Below are positions 51,425 through 60,108 of a stretch of 62,258 nucleotides of DNA, in pieces. Position 1 is the first letter of the stretch. Each line of letters opens with the position of its first letter. A model generated the notes under the pieces. The model was given only the letters and a program-made list of their open reading frames with translations, made no database searches and was not told where the DNA came from. The position numbers and the translations under genes were made by a program. The DNA lies in contig CAJMSU010000006.1 of assembly GCA_905216155.1 (NCBI GenBank), positions 1 to 62,258 on the forward strand, written 5' to 3'. The stretch is from an uncultured bacterium (GTDB lineage Bacteria > Bacillota_I > Bacilli_A > RF39 > UBA660).

Positions 51425-51829
51425 CCCATTAGATAATTTTTCATCAATTCCTTTACAATATAAATAAACTTTATATTCATACTTATCTTTACTTATTTTT
51501 TTTATTGTAATTTTACTTTTGTTTTCTCCAGATGATAGGCATGTGGTTTCGTTATTGTGAGACATTGGCTCTTTTTCTAAATATTTAGTAGTCAATAATG
51601 TTTCTACATAAATTTCTCTTGATTGATTTGCTTTTTTAGGAAGAAGTGATCTATGATCAGCAAAATAATTTTTTGTTGCTATTTCAATCATATTTTTTTC
51701 TGCTTTATAATAATTTATTCTTGATCTTCTTATTATTCTTCCTACTCCCATTATAGCAATTCCTGACATTATACCCATTATTGCAATTGTCGCTAATAAC
51801 TCAACTAAAGTAAATCCTTTTTTATTCAT
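51419..51829 (-). CDS. Type IV/II pseudopilin-like protein
   Basis: This 136-residue protein has the prepilin N-terminus NKKGFTLVELLATIAIMGIM, with the peptidase cut after Gly and the hallmark Glu5 of the mature chain. A hydrophobic spine and a small globular domain follow, with two cysteines that could pair. No pilus assembly genes (pilB/C/D) are in the window. AGGTG precedes the ATG. It follows the deacetylase gene and closes the envelope cluster. Confidence 0.85.
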   Translation of the reverse strand: MNKKGFTLVELLATIAIMGIMSGIAIMGVGRIIRRSRINYYKAEKNMIEIATKNYFADHRSLLPKKANQSREIYVETLLTTKYLEKEPMSHNNETTCLSSGENKSKITIKKISKDKYEYKVYLYCKGIDEKLSNGS

Positions 51830-51873
51830 AATATCACCTACTAATATTATAACAAATTTATTTATTTTTTCTA

Positions 51874-53118
51874 CTATTTAATATAATTTGCGAACTCTTC
51901 TTGAGTAGTTTTGTTATTTAATGATATTCTTGGTGTTTTAAATTTATCTATTCCTGGCCTTACTTTTTTCATTCCACCAATAAATGCTATTTTAAAACCG
52001 GCTTCTTTTACTATACTAAGTGCATAATCATTATATTCATAGAATGGGAAACAAAAGGCCTCTGTTTGATCTAGTTTTTCTCTACTTGTTTTTAAATCAT
52101 TTAATAAAGTAGTTCTATCTAAACACTTTATTGGGCCACCTTGTCCTCCAGGACATTTTCCAGGATTATGTAAATCATTAGAATGTGATGCTACCTCTAG
52201 ATAGTTCGATAGATAATCTTTTTTATCATACCATGATGTTATTAAAAATAAAGTGGCGTTTATTTTGTATTCTTCTAATATAGGAATAAAGTTTTGGGCT
52301 CTTGCGCCATCATCTATTGTTAATAAGACACTATTTTTAGGAAGTCTAATTTTACTATCAATAAATAATTCTAATTCTTTAGTTGTTAAAGTGAAATAAT
52401 TGTTGCTTTTTAAATAATCAAAATGACTTCTTACTTGATTTTCACTATGACATATCATTTCATTACAACTTGTATCTCCTTCTTTATATATGAAGTGATA
52501 AACAGTAGTTGCAATTTCTGTTGCTGCCTCTTCTTTTGTATTTTCTTTTGCATATGTTTTTTCTACATCTTCATTTTTTATTAAATATAACTCATCATAA
52601 TACTCTACATAATATCCGTTATCATCTTTTATTATAATAGGTAAATCAAGTGATTTATATAGTTCAAATATTAGTTTATCATCTTTATAAAGTTTAACTT
52701 TTTCCTTAGTAATAACATTTTCATTAAATGGTATGTAGTGTTTATATCTTTCATCTTTTTGATTAATGGTATCTATTTTTTCTACATCATTATATTTTAT
52801 ATAAAAATCTAATTTATCTATTTGAAAATATTTAGTGTTTTTAGTTATTTTTTGATTTTTTAAAACTAGTTGTTCATCTTTTGTTATAGATCCTATTTTT
52901 TTATATTTGCTTTCTTCTTTTATATAAATATAGGTATCTTTCGTTGTTTTAACATAGTTATTATAATGATGTTTTATTTCATTTACTATTTTTTTATCTT
53001 CTTCTTTTCTTTTTTTTATTTCTTTTTCTTTACAATAAGAAAAGAAAAAAGATCCTAGTATTAAGGTAACAGCTAATATCAATAAAACTATTATTACTAC
53101 TTTGATCTTTTTATTCAT
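51874..53118 (-). CDS. Membrane-anchored polysaccharide deacetylase
   Basis: This 414-residue protein has a transmembrane helix (about 6-28), a coiled and SH3-like stalk to about residue 200, and a NodB-type carbohydrate esterase 4 domain. Motif 1 is LTIDDGARAQNF, motif 2 is EVASHSNDLH (zinc ligands H-x3-H), and later FCFPFYEYNDYALSIVKEAGF. It probably removes acetyl groups from a surface polysaccharide or peptidoglycan. Motif 2 has an insert of Gly/Pro/Cys residues (GKCPGGQGGPIKC) that is unusual. AAGGAG precedes the ATG. Confidence 0.85.
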   Translation of the reverse strand: MNKKIKVVIIVLLILAVTLILGSFFFSYCKEKEIKKRKEEDKKIVNEIKHHYNNYVKTTKDTYIYIKEESKYKKIGSITKDEQLVLKNQKITKNTKYFQIDKLDFYIKYNDVEKIDTINQKDERYKHYIPFNENVITKEKVKLYKDDKLIFELYKSLDLPIIIKDDNGYYVEYYDELYLIKNEDVEKTYAKENTKEEAATEIATTVYHFIYKEGDTSCNEMICHSENQVRSHFDYLKSNNYFTLTTKELELFIDSKIRLPKNSVLLTIDDGARAQNFIPILEEYKINATLFLITSWYDKKDYLSNYLEVASHSNDLHNPGKCPGGQGGPIKCLDRTTLLNDLKTSREKLDQTEAFCFPFYEYNDYALSIVKEAGFKIAFIGGMKKVRPGIDKFKTPRISLNNKTTQEEFANYIK

Positions 53119-53129
53119 AGATTTTCTCC

Positions 53130-54185
53130 TTATTTAGTTGGTACTGCTTTATTATTTTTGTTTGTAACAATCCAAGCATTAGAAACTGTTCTACCACCAT
53201 ATGATGCTCCTGCTGATGGTCTATTATAAAGTTTACCATTTACAGACATAGTTGATGATGCTCCTCCATCTAGGTTTGCTGCATTATATGCTTTATATCT
53301 AAGTAATATTTCAATTGATTCATTCATAGTTGCACCAATACTATATCCTGGAAGTCTTCCTTCGATAATTAAGAATAGTACTATACCATCTTTTCTTTGA
53401 GCAATTATTGTTCTTGGAGCTGTTCCCCAACCTCCATCTCCATGGATTTTAGTAACTTTTCCATTTACTATTAAGTTTGGACCGAATTCTACAGCATCTA
53501 CCATTCCATCTTTTATTGCTTCTTCTGGAGTTTTATCTGTTAAATACATTTTATGTTCTTTTGTAAAGCCAATTAATTGTCCAGAGCCACCTGGATGTGT
53601 CCAAATTAATTTTCCATCTTTTATAATAGAACCATATGGAATAGAACCATTTCCCCAACCATCTAAGTCTTCGAAACCTCCACCATTAATTCCAACTAAT
53701 CCATTATTTTCTTTACATAATGTATTAACAGATGCTCCCATTTTTCCTAATTTTTTAGGTGTTGCAAGTTCTACATCAGAAGGATCATAAATAACAGTTA
53801 AATATCCTTTGAATTTTTTTTCTTCTAATCTTATTATTTTATAAACTTCATTACCTTCATCTCTTGTGAATAATTCTTTTTCATACTTTGAACTATAATG
53901 ACTTTTTTCTTTATTATCACCAATAACTATATCATCAAGATTAATTTTTTCTGTTGATTCTTCTATATAATTTTCACTCATTATTTTATTAACTGTTTCT
54001 TCACTATATAGAGTATATGCTAAATATTTGTGTGTCATTGTGGTCATTGCTGTTGGTATCCAGAAATTTTTAAATTTTGTTGTATTTATCATAACTATAG
54101 CAACAATTACTAAAATATCTAGAAAAACTATTCCAATTGTTGATTTATCTATTTTAATTTTTTTCAACTTTTCTTTTATTTTCAT
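53130..54185 (-). CDS. Phosphodiester glycosidase (NAGPA-domain) protein, copy 1
   Basis: This 351-residue protein has a transmembrane helix (about 16-36), then NFWIPTAMTTMTHKYLAYTLYSEETV, and a NAGPA domain (about 140-345) with GINGGGFED, GPNLIVNGK, APRTIIAQRKDGIVLFLIIE and NAANLDGGASSTM. The family cleaves the N-acetylglucosamine-phosphodiester bond in eukaryotes and acts on surface glycans in bacteria. It is a paralogue of the gene at 56140, with the same layout. GGAG precedes the ATG. Confidence 0.9.
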   Translation of the reverse strand: MKIKEKLKKIKIDKSTIGIVFLDILVIVAIVMINTTKFKNFWIPTAMTTMTHKYLAYTLYSEETVNKIMSENYIEESTEKINLDDIVIGDNKEKSHYSSKYEKELFTRDEGNEVYKIIRLEEKKFKGYLTVIYDPSDVELATPKKLGKMGASVNTLCKENNGLVGINGGGFEDLDGWGNGSIPYGSIIKDGKLIWTHPGGSGQLIGFTKEHKMYLTDKTPEEAIKDGMVDAVEFGPNLIVNGKVTKIHGDGGWGTAPRTIIAQRKDGIVLFLIIEGRLPGYSIGATMNESIEILLRYKAYNAANLDGGASSTMSVNGKLYNRPSAGASYGGRTVSNAWIVTNKNNKAVPTK

Positions 54186-54189
54186 AATA

Positions 54190-55560
54190 TTACTCCACTC
54201 TATAAGGATCTTCTTTACTACCTGTTCCTTGTTTTAATATATTTTTGTCAATTGAAATTGTAGGTACTACGTGTTTTTTTGTTGTTACTTCATCTTCTTC
54301 TAATAATCCTGTATTACTATAAATATAGGCCATACTTCCTACGGTTGATGTTTTATTTAAGAAATAGTAGTCAGATAAATTTGTATTAGTATTGTAATCA
54401 AATATATTTAAAAGTCCTACTTTATTACTAATACTATCTTTATAAATATTTAAATAACTATATCCTTCATCAGCACTGATTTCACCAATATTAAAGTTTG
54501 ATTCTAGGATTAGATTATTATAAGATAGATTACTGTAATATGTTTTATTTAAGTAATAGGCAATATTATATCTATTTAGTGGATCATATAAAGATGATTT
54601 GTTACTAAATGCTGCTTGATATTCACCTGTTTTATCTTGAACGTAACCATCTAATGATAATTTTAAGACATTAGATTTATCTTGATATACTTTCCAGGTA
54701 TCATTTCCTAATTTAACATAACTATCAACGTAATTAATATCATTTTTTTGATCAATTACATATGGATTAGATAATGATCCATCTCCAGCAGATATCTTTA
54801 TATCTTTTTTAAATGTAATAACTGCTCTTACTCCATAGCTTTCATATGATGTTGAAGATTCTACACTTCCTTCTTCATTGACATATAGGTTCATTTTATC
54901 ATTATCAAGACCTAAAAGCCAGAAATATTTACTATTATTTAAGTATGAATTTTTTCCTGATGCCATTATATAATCATTTATTGTTAATGTTGAGATATAC
55001 GCCTTTTCTTTTTCCTTTTGTTGTTTTACTTTAGAACTTTCTAATGTATCTTCACTATATTCTGTTTTTACTAGAAATTTGTTTTGATTTGGAATTGTGT
55101 CATAATATACTCCAGAATATTCATTTTCTGTTTTGTTTAGCCATAGAGACAAATTTGATTTTTGATAGCTTTCTTCATCACCCCATGGAAATGATGCTGC
55201 TACATCCTCACTTATTAATTTTGTAGTATTGTCATTATTTATTCTTATAATTCTAAAGTATCTGTTAGCAAATTTTACATAATTATTAGTAACTTTTCCC
55301 TTAAAGTAATAACCATTTTCATCTTGATGAAGACCCGTTTCTTCCTTTGTTATAGTGTTATTTTTTATCACTTCAGCAGCGAGTGTTGAAGTTTCTTTAT
55401 TTATTGTTGCGTTTTGTTTTCCATAATAATAAAAACCTCTTACTCCAAAATATAGACAAATTAATATTACAATTATTAGGCTTATAATATTAAATATAAA
55501 TTCTTTTTTGTGCATCGGTTTTTTTGTTTTTTTAACTTTTCCTTTTTTATTCTTTTTCAT
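54190..55560 (-). CDS. Membrane-anchored surface protein with DUF6273-like repeats
   Basis: This 456-residue protein has a very basic N-terminus, one transmembrane helix (about 27-48), and two or three copies of a beta module that begin with segments such as VTNNYVKFANRYFRIIRINNDNTTKLI and VDSYVKLGNDTWKVYQDKSNVLKLSL. It ends in GTGSKEDPYRVE. These resemble DUF6273-type surface domains. Codons are AT-rich throughout, unlike the cassette at 8758. It lies four bases before the phosphodiester glycosidase gene and shares its operon. Confidence 0.65.
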   Translation of the reverse strand: MKKNKKGKVKKTKKPMHKKEFIFNIISLIIVILICLYFGVRGFYYYGKQNATINKETSTLAAEVIKNNTITKEETGLHQDENGYYFKGKVTNNYVKFANRYFRIIRINNDNTTKLISEDVAASFPWGDEESYQKSNLSLWLNKTENEYSGVYYDTIPNQNKFLVKTEYSEDTLESSKVKQQKEKEKAYISTLTINDYIMASGKNSYLNNSKYFWLLGLDNDKMNLYVNEEGSVESSTSYESYGVRAVITFKKDIKISAGDGSLSNPYVIDQKNDINYVDSYVKLGNDTWKVYQDKSNVLKLSLDGYVQDKTGEYQAAFSNKSSLYDPLNRYNIAYYLNKTYYSNLSYNNLILESNFNIGEISADEGYSYLNIYKDSISNKVGLLNIFDYNTNTNLSDYYFLNKTSTVGSMAYIYSNTGLLEEDEVTTKKHVVPTISIDKNILKQGTGSKEDPYRVE

Positions 55561-55617
55561 AATACTTAATCCTCTTACTTCCTAATAAATTATATCAGAC
55601 TTATTATATGCTTTCAA

Positions 55618-55647
55618 GAAAAAAAGAAGTTTTATTTAGCTTCTTTA
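55618..55647 (-). terminator. Intrinsic terminator after the VirB2-like gene
   Basis: The stem AAAGAAGCT/ACTTCTTT with a T7 tail on the minus strand overlaps the stop at 55632. Confidence 0.8.
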
Positions 55648-56024
55648 TATTTATCATCACCTTCAGTTACATCTACATAACCGTTACTATTATTTTTTAT
55701 TTTATTATATGTTTTTTCAGCATCTACCCAACATTTTGGAATATTATTTGTACCTTTGATACCTGAATTATTTAAAACTGTCATTGTTATATTTACTAGT
55801 ATAGGTACAAAGAATAAAAGTAATGTTGCTACTAGGGTATTTATAATACCTTTCTTATATTTTTTTTCTTCTGGGTTTGCAGTTAGTTTTGTAAAATTTA
55901 TATAAAGAGCAAGCATTGCTAGTATTGGTCCCATTAATTGAATTAGATTTAATCCTTTTTTTACTGTGTATAAAATTCTTGCAAGTCCATAATCAGAACA
56001 AGTTGTTTCTAGTATGTATATCAT
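55632..56024 (-). CDS. Small two-helix membrane protein (VirB2/TrbC-like size)
   Basis: This 130-residue protein has two transmembrane helices (about 30-46 and 68-90) joined by a charged loop (NFTKLTANPEEKKYKKG), and a hydrophilic tail with one Cys. The arrangement is like VirB2/TrbC pilins, but no other type IV secretion genes are present. The ATG at 56024 follows AGAGGTG by nine bases; a GTG four codons upstream is inside that site. Function is unknown. Confidence 0.6.
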   Translation of the reverse strand: MIYILETTCSDYGLARILYTVKKGLNLIQLMGPILAMLALYINFTKLTANPEEKKYKKGIINTLVATLLLFFVPILVNITMTVLNNSGIKGTNNIPKCWVDAEKTYNKIKNNSNGYVDVTEGDDKYKEAK

Positions 56025-56139
56025 ATAAATATGCACCTCTTTCTAATTTATATTTTAATTATAGCATATATTTGTGCAATTACATAGTTTTAAATTTTAT
56101 AAAGCTATTCTAATTTAATGTGTTTTTCTTACGTAAAAA

Positions 56140-57174
56140 TTACTTTACAATAAAAAATGTTGACATGTCTCTTAGTCCATTTGTTCCTGATGCTACTGGG
56201 GTATTTATTATTTTGTTTTCTATTACTAATTCACTTGATGAACCACCATCTAAATTAGCAGCATTATAGGCACCATAGTTTTCCATAATTTCTGTTAAAT
56301 CAGCCATATCGGCTCCTATACTATTTGGAAGACGTCCATTTATTACTAAGAATAAAACTATTCCATCTTTTCTTTGACCAATAGCTGTTCTTGGTGCTAT
56401 TCCCCAACCACCATTTCCTTTTACAAATGAACTTTTTCCATTTATTATTAGAAATGGTCCGAATTCTATAGCATCTCTATATCCTTTATTTAGAGCTTCT
56501 TCTTTACTCATTTTACCAAGCAACAATTTATTATCATTTGTAAAACCAATAAATCCACCTGCCATACCAGCATCTTTAAAGTCACTTACAATCTTTCCAT
56601 TTTTTATTACAGTTCCATGTGGAATAGCTCCATTAGAATTCCAATCAGGATCATAAAATCCACCTGCATTAATAGCAACTTTGGCGTTTTCTCTTTTAGA
56701 TATAGTTAATATATTTTCACCTTTTTCACCTAAATATTTCGATGTTGCGAGTTCTATTTTTGATGGATCATAAATTGCTACTAAAAAGCCTTGATATCCT
56801 TTACCAGAGATTTTTATTAATTTATATAAATCATTATTAGATTTAGTTAATATTTCTTTTTCATATTTATTTTTAAAGATTTGCATATTTTTATTATATT
56901 TTTTAAATTTAATTAGATTGGTATCAGTAGTATCAATAGATTCAATTATTTTATTTTCTTCTAATACTTTTTTTATAGTTTCTTCACTATAGATGGATGT
57001 TGCTAAATACTGATGTGACATTGTAGTCATACTACTTGTAATCCAAAAATTTCTAAAGCCACTCCATGGTCCATAAAATAAAAATAGTATTGCAATAATA
57101 AGCAAAATAAATATGCTGCTTAATGTAATTATTAATTTTTTTCTCTTACTATTTTTTTTAATATCTTTATTCAT
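56140..57174 (-). CDS. Phosphodiester glycosidase (NAGPA-domain) protein, copy 2
   Basis: This 344-residue paralogue of the gene at 53130 has a transmembrane helix, NFWITSSMTTMSHQYLATSIYSEETI, and a NAGPA domain with AINAGGFYDPD, GPFLIINGK, APRTAIGQRKDGIVLFLVING and NAANLDGGSSSEL. The two copies are alike throughout, including the extracytoplasmic stalk, so they arose by duplication. The start ATG at 57174 has AAGG upstream and overlaps the end of the upstream gene. Confidence 0.9.
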   Translation of the reverse strand: MNKDIKKNSKRKKLIITLSSIFILLIIAILFLFYGPWSGFRNFWITSSMTTMSHQYLATSIYSEETIKKVLEENKIIESIDTTDTNLIKFKKYNKNMQIFKNKYEKEILTKSNNDLYKLIKISGKGYQGFLVAIYDPSKIELATSKYLGEKGENILTISKRENAKVAINAGGFYDPDWNSNGAIPHGTVIKNGKIVSDFKDAGMAGGFIGFTNDNKLLLGKMSKEEALNKGYRDAIEFGPFLIINGKSSFVKGNGGWGIAPRTAIGQRKDGIVLFLVINGRLPNSIGADMADLTEIMENYGAYNAANLDGGSSSELVIENKIINTPVASGTNGLRDMSTFFIVK

Positions 57175-57730
57175 CTTTACCTTCATACTTTCTATCTTTA
57201 TTACAATCTATATATTTTTTATTTGTTTTATATAGATCTAATTTGTTATTTTCTTGCATTTGATAATTATTGTACTTTTCTATTACGTCATTTACCTTTT
57301 TTATATCACTAACAAAATAATTAACTGTTTTTTCATAATTTATTTTATAATTATTACATTTAGTATTTACACTAGATTTAGTATAATATACGTTAGTACA
57401 GTAGCTTTCTAATGTTTTGGCATCTTTTATTACTTCATCAGTTAAGTTTTCGTATTCTTTTAATTTTTCTTTAATGTTTAAGATGTTTTCGTTTAGGTTA
57501 TCATAATAGATTTCTGAAAATACATTTATATATAAATCATCTCTTAGTTGATTAAATTTTTCTATATTACTTGTGAATGGTTTATATAAATTGATTACAT
57601 CATTCATTCTACTTGCTGTTGCAACTTTATCTTGTTGAAAACCTATGAAAAAGTTTGCTATAAGACCTGATATTATCATAGTAGTACCAGTTAGTGATAA
57701 TATTTTTACTTTCTTATTACTACTTTTCAT
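57167..57730 (-). CDS. Membrane-anchored helical protein of unknown function
   Basis: This 187-residue protein has one transmembrane helix (about 9-29) and a long extracytoplasmic coiled coil with three cysteines (SYCTNVYYTK, TKCNNYK, YIDCNKD). Its stop overlaps the start of the second glycosidase gene, so the two are coupled. GAAGGTG precedes the ATG. The family is not recognised. Confidence 0.6.
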   Translation of the reverse strand: MKSSNKKVKILSLTGTTMIISGLIANFFIGFQQDKVATASRMNDVINLYKPFTSNIEKFNQLRDDLYINVFSEIYYDNLNENILNIKEKLKEYENLTDEVIKDAKTLESYCTNVYYTKSSVNTKCNNYKINYEKTVNYFVSDIKKVNDVIEKYNNYQMQENNKLDLYKTNKKYIDCNKDRKYEGKDE

Positions 57731-57786
57731 GTTTTCACCTTCTTATTTTATATAACTATTTTAACAAATTTATATTTTTTTGCAAA

Positions 57787-57814
57787 GAAAAAGAGGTTAT
57801 ATTATATCTTTTTC
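57787..57814 (-). terminator. Possible terminator after the GT2 gene
   Basis: The hairpin GAAAAAGA/TCTTTTTC overlaps the stop of the glycosyltransferase gene and is followed by T-rich sequence on the minus strand. Confidence 0.55.
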
Positions 57815-58741
57815 CTCTTCTTGTATTATATAGATTGGTCTTTTCTTTACTTCTAAATATAATTTAGATAAATACATTCCTATTATTCCTAGGAAAAACA
57901 GTTGTACTCCACTTACAAATATTATGATACAGGCAAGACTTGGCCATCCTCCTACTGGATCTGTGAATACTAGTGTTTTTATTATTATTACTATTATGGC
58001 AATAAATGCTATTAAACAAAATATTAATCCTACTACTGCTGATATTACTAAAGGTGTTGTTGAAAAAGCTAATATTCCTTCTAGTGCATATCTAAATAAT
58101 TTCCAGAAGTTAAATTTTGATGTTCCTGCTACTCTTTCTGGTGTTTCATATTCTATCCATTTTGTTTTAAAACCTACAAATGAGAATATTCCTTTTGAAT
58201 ACCTATTATATTCTTTCATATTAACTATTGAATCTACCATTTTTTTCTTCATTAATCTGAAATCTCTTGCTCCGGGTATTTGTGGAGTTGATGATATTTT
58301 TCCTATTAGTTTATACCAACATGCTGTGAAAAATTTTCTTAATGGACTATAGTCTCTATGATTTGGACTGCATAGTGCTACACAATCATAATTTTCTTTT
58401 TTTATTTCATTATACATTTTTTCTATCATTTCTGGTGGATCTTGCATGTCAGCATCCATTATAGCTGAATAGTCGCCTGTTACGTTTTCTAATCCTGCAT
58501 ACATGGCTGCTTCTTTACCAAAATTTCTAGAGAATGATATATATCTTACTCTTTTATCTTTTTTTGCTAATTCTCTTAATATTTCTAGTGTTTTGTCACT
58601 ACTGCCATCATTTACAAATAGAAATTCAAATTCTTGTTTATTCATTTTTTTAGCTATTTTTGTTATTTCTTCATAAAATATTGGAAGAGATGCCTCCTCA
58701 TTATAACATGGTACTATTATTGATATTTTTTCTTTTTTCAT
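57797..58741 (-). CDS. Polyprenyl-phosphate glycosyltransferase (GtrB/DPM-like)
   Basis: This 314-residue protein has a GT2 domain (about 1-220): SIIVPCYNEEASLP, FVNDGSSDKT, and the DxD motif MDADMQDPPEM. Two C-terminal transmembrane helices follow (about 230-255 and 265-290). Such enzymes load glucose or a similar sugar onto undecaprenyl phosphate for later transfer outside the membrane. The neighbouring gene carries a GtrA-type flippase domain, which would complete the system. AGGAG precedes the ATG. Confidence 0.9.
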   Translation of the reverse strand: MKKEKISIIVPCYNEEASLPIFYEEITKIAKKMNKQEFEFLFVNDGSSDKTLEILRELAKKDKRVRYISFSRNFGKEAAMYAGLENVTGDYSAIMDADMQDPPEMIEKMYNEIKKENYDCVALCSPNHRDYSPLRKFFTACWYKLIGKISSTPQIPGARDFRLMKKKMVDSIVNMKEYNRYSKGIFSFVGFKTKWIEYETPERVAGTSKFNFWKLFRYALEGILAFSTTPLVISAVVGLIFCLIAFIAIIVIIIKTLVFTDPVGGWPSLACIIIFVSGVQLFFLGIIGMYLSKLYLEVKKRPIYIIQEEEKDII

Positions 58742-58750
58742 GCTTACTCC

Positions 58751-59629
58751 TTACTTTTTAAAAATAAATAGTTTTGAAAATATATAATTTAAAATTATAA
58801 CTAATATATTAGCAAATATTTTTGATAATAAATCATTTATTTTTAAAATATTAATTAATAAAAACATAGATCCCATATCAAATACTAGGGATAATAGTCT
58901 AAATCCAAAAAAGCTTGTAATTTCTTTTATATTTTCTTTTTTTGTTTTATTTTTACTTTCAAATACAAATAATTTATTAGTTATAAATGCAAATAATACT
59001 GAGATTATCCAAGCAATTATATTTGATATATATAATTCTACATTTAATTTTCTAAATATGTAAAATGTTAATATATTGACTATTGTGGTTAGTCCTCCAA
59101 AAAGAAGATACAATAATACTTCTTTATATTTGTTATACCAAGATATGTGATTATCCCCTTCTATATAATTATCTACTAAACTTATAAAGTTATTCGTATT
59201 GGATTCAAATTTTTTTGGTTTGAATTTTTTTGTCTCTTTTATTACTTCTTCTAATTTGTTAAAGTTTTTTAGTTCTTTAATGTAGCCATCTTTTACAAAT
59301 TCTTTTATTATTTCTTTTTGATGATCATTTGTGTGCTCTTTATATTTTGATAATCTAGCTGCTGCTATTATTTTTTTATTTTTTTTAATTCCCATTAATA
59401 TAGATCCTACTCCACCATGAGTTATTAATAGAGAACATTTATCTGTTAGATTTTCTAATTCTTCTTGATCTATTAAGTCAAATATTTGCATATTTTTTGA
59501 TTTATATTTAGTATAACCAGCTTGTACTATAACTTTTTCTTTTATTACTTTTTTATCAATTAGTTTATCTATAGCTTTTAATAATCTAGAAAAGTCTTTA
59601 TCTTGAGTTCCTAATGTTACTAGTATCAT
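58751..59629 (-). CDS. Alg13/PssE-like glycosyltransferase fused to GtrA-like flippase
   Basis: This 292-residue protein's N-terminal half (about 1-155) is an Alg13/PssE-type GT28 C-domain: ILVTLGTQDKDFSRLL, LITHGGVGSILMGIKKNKKIIAAARL, HTNDHQKEI. The C-terminal half (about 165-292) is a GtrA-like domain of four helices (LYLLFGGLTTIVNILTFYIF, WIISVLFAFITNKLFVFES). The usual order is two separate genes. The ATG overlaps the stop of the Alg14-like gene by one base (TAATG). Confidence 0.88.
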   Translation of the reverse strand: MILVTLGTQDKDFSRLLKAIDKLIDKKVIKEKVIVQAGYTKYKSKNMQIFDLIDQEELENLTDKCSLLITHGGVGSILMGIKKNKKIIAAARLSKYKEHTNDHQKEIIKEFVKDGYIKELKNFNKLEEVIKETKKFKPKKFESNTNNFISLVDNYIEGDNHISWYNKYKEVLLYLLFGGLTTIVNILTFYIFRKLNVELYISNIIAWIISVLFAFITNKLFVFESKNKTKKENIKEITSFFGFRLLSLVFDMGSMFLLINILKINDLLSKIFANILVIILNYIFSKLFIFKK

Positions 59630-60105
59630 TAATATATCCAACCTCCATACTCTGCATTTTTATATAATTTTTTCATTGGACGCCATTGAACTATAAATTT
59701 ATCTGCTACTGGATAAACTAATTTTCCTGTTATAGTTTTAGTATTAATATTTGCAAATGTCTCAATATAAATTATTCTACTACCAAATATTTTTCCTATA
59801 TAGCACATGGGTCCTGCTGTATGAGCTCCTGTTGTAATTATATAGTCAGGATGAAATTTTAAATAATAATATAGACTTTTGAAGCAATTATATATTAGTT
59901 TGAATGGATATGTTAATTTATGATCTTTAGTTCCATATACTAAATAGCCAATTCTATTTTTATATTTTTTCTTAAGGCTTATATTTGATTTTGTTTTTTC
60001 TGTAATTATATTGTAATCATATTTTTTAAATAGTGGACTTAGTTGCATCATTTCATTTAAATGGCCACCAGTTGATGCTATGAACAAAACTCTTTTTTTC
60101 ATCAT
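59629..60105 (-). CDS. Alg14/PssD-like glycosyltransferase subunit
   Basis: This 158-residue protein has the Alg14/PssD form: KRVLFIASTGGHLNEMMQLSPLFKK, YDYNIITEKTKSN, and the segment PDYIITTGAHTAGPMCYIGKIFGSRIIYIETFAN. It is the acceptor-binding partner of the Alg13/PssE catalytic part, which is fused to GtrA in the next gene. The two are coupled by a one-base overlap, so a hetero-complex is expected. It adds a sugar to a lipid-linked intermediate of a surface polysaccharide. Confidence 0.92.
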   Translation of the reverse strand: MMKKRVLFIASTGGHLNEMMQLSPLFKKYDYNIITEKTKSNISLKKKYKNRIGYLVYGTKDHKLTYPFKLIYNCFKSLYYYLKFHPDYIITTGAHTAGPMCYIGKIFGSRIIYIETFANINTKTITGKLVYPVADKFIVQWRPMKKLYKNAEYGGWIY

Positions 60106-60108
60106 ATA

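Noticed and set aside
54190..55560. Second DGR target (DUF6273-like domain)
   Set aside because: Codon use is uniformly AT-rich and there is no GC-rich, NNC-dense 3' block.
55632..56024. Type IV secretion system
   Set aside because: Only one VirB2-sized two-helix protein is present; no ATPase, VirB6, VirB8 or coupling protein.
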